In this document: one piece after another, positions 57,469 through 64,000 of the stretch
How the letters are laid out: every line of letters starts with the position of its first letter
How positions within the stretch are numbered: the first letter of the stretch is position 1
Assembly: GCA_002633025.1 (NCBI GenBank)
Contig: NMRB01001318.1
Coordinates: 123,329-187,328 of the forward strand
Origin: Notospermus geniculatus
Lineage: Eukaryota; Nemertea; Pilidiophora; Heteronemertea; Lineidae
Reading direction: 5' to 3'
DNA length: 64,000 nucleotides
Notes under the pieces: model-generated
What the model saw: the letters and a program-made list of their open reading frames with translations, nothing else
Databases searched by the model: none
Told to the model about the DNA's origin: nothing
Made by a program: the position numbers and the translations under genes

Positions 57469-57734
57469 ATTCGAATCCTCGTTCTTGACCACACTCGTGC
57501 TGACCCAGATAATGTAGTTGTTGACTCAATTCAAAAGTGGCAGTCTTGAATGCCGAGAACGCAACTCCAGTCGGGCCAAGAAGGTGTTCTTCTCAACTCT
57601 CCGCTGAGTGGGGAGTGAAAAGAACATGTTCTTGGCCCAATTCGAGTTGCGTTCGAGACTGCCGTTCTCGAGTTGAGTCAGCAACTACATGGACTTGGTC
57701 AGCACGAGTGTGGTCAAGAACGAGGATTCGAATA
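57469..57734. mobile_element. Foldback element, about 265 bp
   Basis: Left arm ATTCGAATCCTCGTTCTTGA then CCACACTCGTGCTGACC; the right arm is its complement (GGTCAGCACGAGTGTGG, TCAAGAACGAGGATTCGAAT). Inner parts also pair (AACGCAACTCCAGTCGGGCC with GGCCCAATTCGAGTTGCGTT, imperfectly). Confidence 0.75.
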
Positions 57735-58868
57735 CACCCACCGTGCGAGTCACTGTCTCCAAGCCATGACCTACACCATGACCATCAGTATGACATCAGT
57801 CAACTCTCTCAATATTAAAGGGTTAAATCAAAGTTTGTTGAAGTAAATCAAGTGAGTTAATTTGCCATCAGAAGGTAGTGATGTGTCTAATGACGTTTCA
57901 CTCCATCTAAACAGTAACCTCACCTTCCGCTGCTGGCACGCTCCGAAACCAAAAACAGTGAAATGGAAACGATTTGATCAAACTTTCTTTCTATTTCCAT
58001 GGTAACCAATTCACTGTGAGAAATTACGGCAATTAACAAGTCAAGCATATGACACAGCTGACAGGAGTGAAACTGACAACAAAGATGTTTTTGAAAAACT
58101 TCAGGAAAAAAGTTGGTTTTCATGGAGATTTATTTGCGAGATTTGAAGTTGGACAACCACAGTTCCATATTCCTAAATATACATGTATCACCGAAATACA
58201 AAACTGTGTAACATCAGTTCATGTATCGATGCTTCCTGAGTTGTATTTGTCTCGAATGGCAGTCCACACCAGGAGAGAACAAACAGACCATTGTGTGAGT
58301 CTAGGAAGAAGTGAACCACTTGGCGGTCAACAGGCATGCCAAGTGGTCCTTGGTGGTTACTGATTCTGGCTGGTAATGACCCTGGTTCAACTTCGTGCAC
58401 TTTGTGATCACATCATACACAACGAATACTGACTCTTCCCCTCCATAAGATATGAAAGCAACGCTGCATCTTTCTATTGCAATGGAGTTTTCTTACGGAG
58501 ATGAAAAAGCAATTTGATTTGAACGGAAGCCATCAACATGTAGAATCAGAAATGTAGTTGAAACATTCTGATGAGATAGAATCAGACGGAGTCATAAATC
58601 CAAGGAAATGAGAGAAGAGATCCCTCGTGGCACAGTTGCTGCTGTTTTTATCTCGACATCGTAAACATGGAAAGGACAAAAACGTTAAGTTTTCATTTCC
58701 AGTACAGCGATGTTGTGTGAAATATTAATAAGAAAGAAGGATGAAGGAAATGAATGGAGCCTGGACAAAAACCAAGAGGCAGTGATCGATAATATAATGA
58801 TAGAGGGCAATGGAATGGTCAGGACCTACGGGACCATCTTGGGCTGTCTGAGAGGTGCAGTGAAAACA

Positions 58869-59013
58869 CCAGGGTAGCGAGCATAAAGGGGTTGTAACCC
58901 TATGTCAGGCCTAAGCCAGGCGTAGTGCTGGTCGAGGATAGGGCATTGACCAGCACTACACCTGGCTTAGGCCTGACGTAGGGTTATGACCCCTTTATGC
59001 TCGCTACCCCTGG
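58869..59013. mobile_element. Foldback element, 145 bp
   Basis: Arms of about 65 bases (CAGGGTAGCGAGCATAAAGG ... TAAGCCAGGCGTAGTGCTGG) inverted with few mismatches around a short loop (GAGGATAGGGCATT). Confidence 0.8.
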
Positions 59014-60620
59014 ACCTGTCACCTCTGAGGTCCCTGGCCTAGGTTTCTTTACTTCATGTACTTGTAGCTCCTACCTTCACTGGCCGGCCACGCTTCTCTT
59101 ATTTCTCCACATGTTCACTGCTGCCTATAGTATCCACACTGTATTCCAAACAACAACTGCAGTGCAAACTTCCAAAACCTTGTGTGTGTAATCCTTAACC
59201 CTCTTACATTGTATGTGTCAGGCCCTAATTACCAACTTCTTTTCCAACTCAATGCAAAAGTGAAATCTACATATTTCTATTCAACACATACAAACTATTG
59301 TTGGTCAATCAAATAGGTAGGTCTATTGAGGTGAGATGACATATTGACAATACATTTAGTGAACATGTGGAGAATGAGAGAGGCTTGGCAGCCAGAACTG
59401 ACAAGCACATGAAGCAAGGAAACTCAGTTCAGATTGAACCAATTTCTTATTTTACTCCACCCTCAAACACCCTGGAAGTCCAAGCTTATCATGAATCGGA
59501 ATCAGATCCGTGACCAACAGAATGCAGTGCGTTCCCCATGTCACTTCAAACAGCCATAAGGAAATGTGGAAAAAACTCAAAAGAAAAGGAGAGCAGGCAT
59601 TTTTGTCAGGTCGATGAGATACAACTTCCTTTCTACCTTCATAAACCTCTTCACATGACTGTCGTGCGTTGGCGAGAAAAGGCCAAGTCGACAATTACTC
59701 TGCAGCATTGGTGTCAATCTCCTAGGAAACCAGAACGTTACCGACAAGCTTCTTAACTATAAGTCTAACTATCAAAGGCTGTTATCCCGTATTCTAGCTG
59801 GTGGTAATAATCAGACCAGTCTACTTAGGATGGTGTATCATCCTGGAGCCGACTGACGAACAGCTCTTTACAATGACAACAACAGTCTCAGAATCCTTTC
59901 TTCCTGGCCATCTTGAGTGTGATATCTCACGGATGGACTCGGTCGTTTTGATGTGTGACCATCTCGGAGAGGATTTGAGAGCTTGATGCTCGGGTAGAAG
60001 TGTCGGGGATCAGATAGGTGAAAGTCTGAGAGGCCAAGGGGTAAGATCACCAGCCACACATCAGGTTATCCACTCACATCTTTCGTTCCAAACTTGGCAC
60101 TTCTATCTCCTTAGGAGGATCTCCTCTGGAGATTGACTTCTTGCTTATTATCTCTCTCCTTAGGAACGTGTTACTTATGGATGCACTAAACATCTTAGTT
60201 TGGGGAACTCACAAAAGAATCCTCAATGGGACATCATGGACTAAGCAGTCTTTGAAAACATCAACTTCACCAAGAAACAAATGAAGAGATCGACTGTCAA
60301 CATCTTCATACGACCAGCCTTCTCCCGCAATAACTCTTTCAGAATAGAAAGGCTTCCAATCTCAGTACCAACTGAACCTTCAACTCACAATCAACATGGC
60401 CACTTAGACCCTGGACACAGGGAATGCACTGAGAACAACAAGACACCAAGGCTAGCGTCCACTGCCATAAAAAATACCACCAGTATTGATTGTCTAACAA
60501 TGGAAGGCACTCTTGGTGGAATTGCTTGGCAATATCTTCTAATGGATTAGAAAAATAGACATTATGAGATGGGAAAGAGCATTCCTTTTTCAAACATCCT
60601 GTGAAAAAGTCTTTTCTCTG

Positions 60621-60930
60621 CCTGGAGGTAATCTCCTCAGGGGAACCTCTCTGGCATATCACCTCTGCCTGGAGGTCATCTCCTCAGGGGAACCTCTCAT
60701 GGCAGACACCTCTGCCTGGAGGTCATCTCCTCAGGGGAACCTCTCTGGCAGACACCCGCTGTCTGGAGGTCATTTCCTCAGGGGAACCTCTTTGAAGAGG
60801 CACCTCTGTCTGGAGGTCATCTCCTCAGGGGAACCTCTCTGGCAGACACCTCTGCTTGGAGGTCATCTCTTCAGAGGAACCTCATTCAGGAGACACCTCT
60901 GCCTGGAGACTTATCACAAGCCTTGCTCTC
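60621..60930. repeat. Minisatellite, about 45-bp units
   Basis: Six to seven units of CTGGAGGTCATCTCCTCAGG then GGAACCTCTCTGGCAGACAC; the last units are diverged. Confidence 0.85.
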
Positions 60931-63411
60931 TCAGAAGAACCTCTCCAGGAGGAACCTATCCTCTGAGAAGAACCTCTCACAGAGGACACCCTTCTCAGAG
61001 GGAACCTGATGAAAGGACACCTCTATCAAAGAAACTTTAGAGGATCATATCAGACAAGACAGTCTTCAAATGCCATGAGCAAATCCCTCAGACACCAGAG
61101 ACGTCCCAATGCCAAAGCCTGAAGAAAACGTGGCTGTATGATGAAACTAATTAGTCTCAGAGACGGAACACATTCACACTTGATCACCATGTTCTCTCAC
61201 CTGACAAGACCAGAGAAATGGCCTGGCCGTGTTAAGGGATATGTGATACCGTGGTTTCCTAAGGGTAGGAGGGAAGAAGACAAGTTTAGAGTCTAACGGG
61301 CATAATTATTGAGAAAAACATGAGCCGAGTCAATAGGCAGACACCGGCTAATTACCTACTGCTACTTTTTAAGTAGGTTCTTTAAGCCTCTCTGCAAGAC
61401 GGGATCTTTTTTCCTTTTTTGAAATAATGAGGTCTGGCTTTCAGTGAACAGACAGAAAGCCAATTATTGACTTCTCTCTCAGATGTGGAGGGTTTCAGGG
61501 GGTGGATGACAGGAGGGACTCGGATAAGGAAACAAATAGTATCTGTCCCTGCTGAGGGTTGTTAGAGAGAGAAAAGGACAGGGACAAAGGTCGTTAAATG
61601 TAGTCACTGGGGTCCAAAGTCCATAATCCCGGTGATTGATCAAGAAGTAGCTTATGTCTCGACTTGACCAGATCTGACGGAAATTCCTTGTACGCTGCAC
61701 CATAATACGATAAACTGGTCAATACCCACGAGATACGGTGACGTCAAACATTCCAAATCTTTCCTCTACCTTGCACTCCATCCCTGTTGCACAATCTTAT
61801 AGGTTTATTGATCACCGCATGAAGCAAATTATCAAGAACGGACGAGTCAGTCTTCGTTATTGTACATTCAGTGATTTTCTTGTAAAAATCTTGAGAACGA
61901 TTGCGATTACATTCCATGCTGCACTTGACTGAATACAGAATGCAATAGGTGAGGTTTTTTAGCAAATGAGTATTTATCGTGTGGACCAGAAGATCTTCCA
62001 ATCAATCAGTCCATTAGCGGCTGTCAATGTTTCTGTGACGAGGAGAGCTCCATCACTGCCTCTCATTCTAATGTTGCTTGGACTGGAAGAGAATGTAAGG
62101 GACATCCAGCACAGTCCAAGCAAGATGGCATCCCACCAATGTTGGCCTGACAGCGCCACAAGGATTACATCATCAAAGCCTAGAGCCAACCAATGTAGCA
62201 GATTCGATCCCCAGTTACAACTCTACGGCAAAACTTCTTCCCAGCCTCCATGGGCAAATATGGTTTCCTCTATGAAGGCACCGACGGTCAACTGTACTTC
62301 CAACCACAATCCAGGTTCAACTCAAGAAAATATGACTGAACGCCACCTGTGGCAAATCTTACATTCGTTTTGAATTCATAGCAGATGATATCGGCAGGAA
62401 TAGGACGAGTGAAACAAGAGCTGGGCAAGTCATCGCGAGCATCCTGACAACCAGCCACATCATCTCACAGTGAATAATTAATCAGAGAGAGAGAGCTACC
62501 TTCAACGATTTAATTTGACAGCTTCTTCAGCTACCGCCGTGATTTATTCCCCTCGCTAAATACCAAAACGGGGAGGTAATAAAATCCCAAGTTAATTAGA
62601 CTTTATAAGAAAAAATGCAGAAACGCTCGAGAAGACGAGAGACAGATATTCATTTCTAAGATCAATTTGCCGAATATATTAAATTTTAACGAAGAAATAT
62701 TTTGAATCTGCGCCCAGTGATATCTGATGAAGGCGGCAGCGTCTGGTTGTGACAGACCAGGAGATGGTGAGGAGCTTGTTAAGGTTTTACTGATGGTTCT
62801 CCTGGTAGACATAACCTGTCATGGGGTATTTTAAGAGGAGAAGATGATCGTGGATAGAATACCGCGGAGGAGTTTGTGAGGAGAGAATAATACAACTGCT
62901 TTGCTTTCATGTTTACAATACATCTCATGAGATGCATCTTTCATCTTGATGTCCTTTTGTAATGATGTAGGTCAGGAGGAAGAAGATGTTTAAAAGTAAA
63001 CAACAGATTGAACCATCCGAGGATTTGAAATAACACCTCCCTTTCTTAGTGAAGTCTTTTTAGGCCATCAAAACCCAGTTTATGGAGGGCAAGTTACAGA
63101 CACATTACAACTGCACAAAATAAGATGCAGAATCATTTTAGAAGCAAATTTTTCAAGCTGGGTTTTTTGGGTATGCGACCAGCAGTTGAGATACACGACC
63201 CCAGGGTTGTGATTGGAAGTCATAGTATCCAGTTTCCTCCTACGCTACACCACAACTCTAATCTTCGATGAAGAACTTTTCAGTTGTCAAGAAAGCAATC
63301 AAGCAACTCCCCCACAAAGTCACTCATAGGACCACTAGATAGGCTTGCTGGGGAGCCCTGAGGTCTGGAGAGCGATTCCATTTTGGGTATGAACAACACA
63401 ACCACGACAGC

Positions 63412-63565
63412 AGTGCAGACCCCCCCCCCCCCAAGAATGAGCGTCACCCGTGAAGAACAAGGAGTCACCTCCTCCCTATGAAGAAAGGGAAATCCCCCCC
63501 CCCCCCATCAAGGATGCAGCCTACTGTCAACCCCCCCACCATCAAGGATGCAGCCTACTGTCAAC
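63412..63565. repeat. Poly-C tracts and a 26-bp direct repeat
   Basis: C runs of ten or more near 63420 and 63496, and two copies of CATCAAGGATGCAGCCTACT plus GTCAAC, each preceded by a C run. Confidence 0.75.
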
Positions 63566-64000
63566 ACATCACTGCAGTGCAATGACATCAAGAACAAACT
63601 GAGGCAGTGAAGTTCATACTCTGATCTAATGACAAGTTGAATTTACAACAAAAATCAAAAGTCAAATCATGTTGTTAGGTTCATTAGGGAAATCTTTCTG
63701 GTTACAGGTCAACTTAATGAATGCTTCATCTACCAAACTTTATAGATCAAACCACAGTCAAAATGGAGAATGTTAAGGTAAAAAATAACAGTGGATTCGG
63801 AAAGTCTTTTGTGTCCAGTTTCTTTGTGAGCCAGGAACAAAAACAACCATCAGCACAAAAGACACAACAGCAGTCACTGTAACTCGGATTGTATTCAGCT
63901 GACGTTATAATGATACTTAAAACACTAGAGGTGAATCACTTCAATAGACAATGAGGATTGACTCAATGAGATAATGCAACCAGTGGCTGCTGTGATGACT

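Larger units (their letters stand above)
35293..64000. other. 28.7 kb without a recognised gene
   Basis: Either the large 5' intron(s) of the ARFGAP1-like gene or intergenic DNA. I looked for ArfGAP zinc-finger, ALPS1 and other exon signatures on the minus strand and for conserved domains on both strands and found none, apart from one weak splice-bounded candidate at 52711..52799. The contents are repeats, listed separately; stretches such as 38.3-39.8, 50.0-51.2, 53.0-54.9 and 61.1-63.4 kb show nothing I can interpret. Confidence 0.5.

Overview
This is nuclear DNA from a non-vertebrate bilaterian animal. Coding sequence is broken into short exons with GT..AG introns. Short non-autonomous transposons, minisatellites, microsatellites and poly-C/poly-G runs are dense, and there is one assembly gap (39855..39996). 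All the proteins I can name are metazoan. The divergent rhodopsin-type receptors, the SINE/MITE load and the frequent TAGGCCTA words suggest a marine invertebrate, but I cannot place the phylum.

Layout. (1) 0.45-3.1 kb: two tandemly duplicated, intronless class A GPCR genes on the + strand. The second is followed by a block of three terminal-inverted-repeat elements (3.3-4.9 kb) that appears to have displaced its C-terminal tail. (2) 7.6-13.4 kb: a complete two-exon SoxF (Sox7/17/18 class) gene on +, with its intron inside the HMG box. (3) 13.4-21.5 kb: gene-free, repeat-rich DNA. (4) 21.6-26.9 kb: a head-to-head pair, a mitochondrial fission regulator (MTFR1/2 type, 8 exons, - strand) and ARMC1 (6 exons, + strand), with start codons about 1.25 kb apart. 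(5) 30.3-35.3 kb: the last four coding exons of an ARFGAP1-type gene on -, convergent with ARMC1. Its catalytic zinc-finger exons were not found in the window. (6) 35.3-64 kb: no recognisable gene. It holds TIR elements, foldbacks, minisatellites, a tRNA-derived SINE, and a run of direct duplications that ends in a 3.2 kb tandem duplication (44.6-50.0 kb).

How it fits together. MTFR and ARMC1 proteins act in the same mitochondrial dynamics/positioning machinery. As I recall, ARMC1 and MTFR1 are also divergent neighbours on human chromosome 8. The pair here is therefore a candidate for ancient microsynteny around a shared promoter, which I consider the most interesting observation. The second is the 3.2 kb tandem duplication, where one copy carries a 471-bp TIR element flanked by TAA and the other preserves the exact empty site.

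All protein identities come from reading motifs and comparing with remembered family sequences. No search was run. Splice sites were placed by hand from GT/AG and reading-frame continuity.
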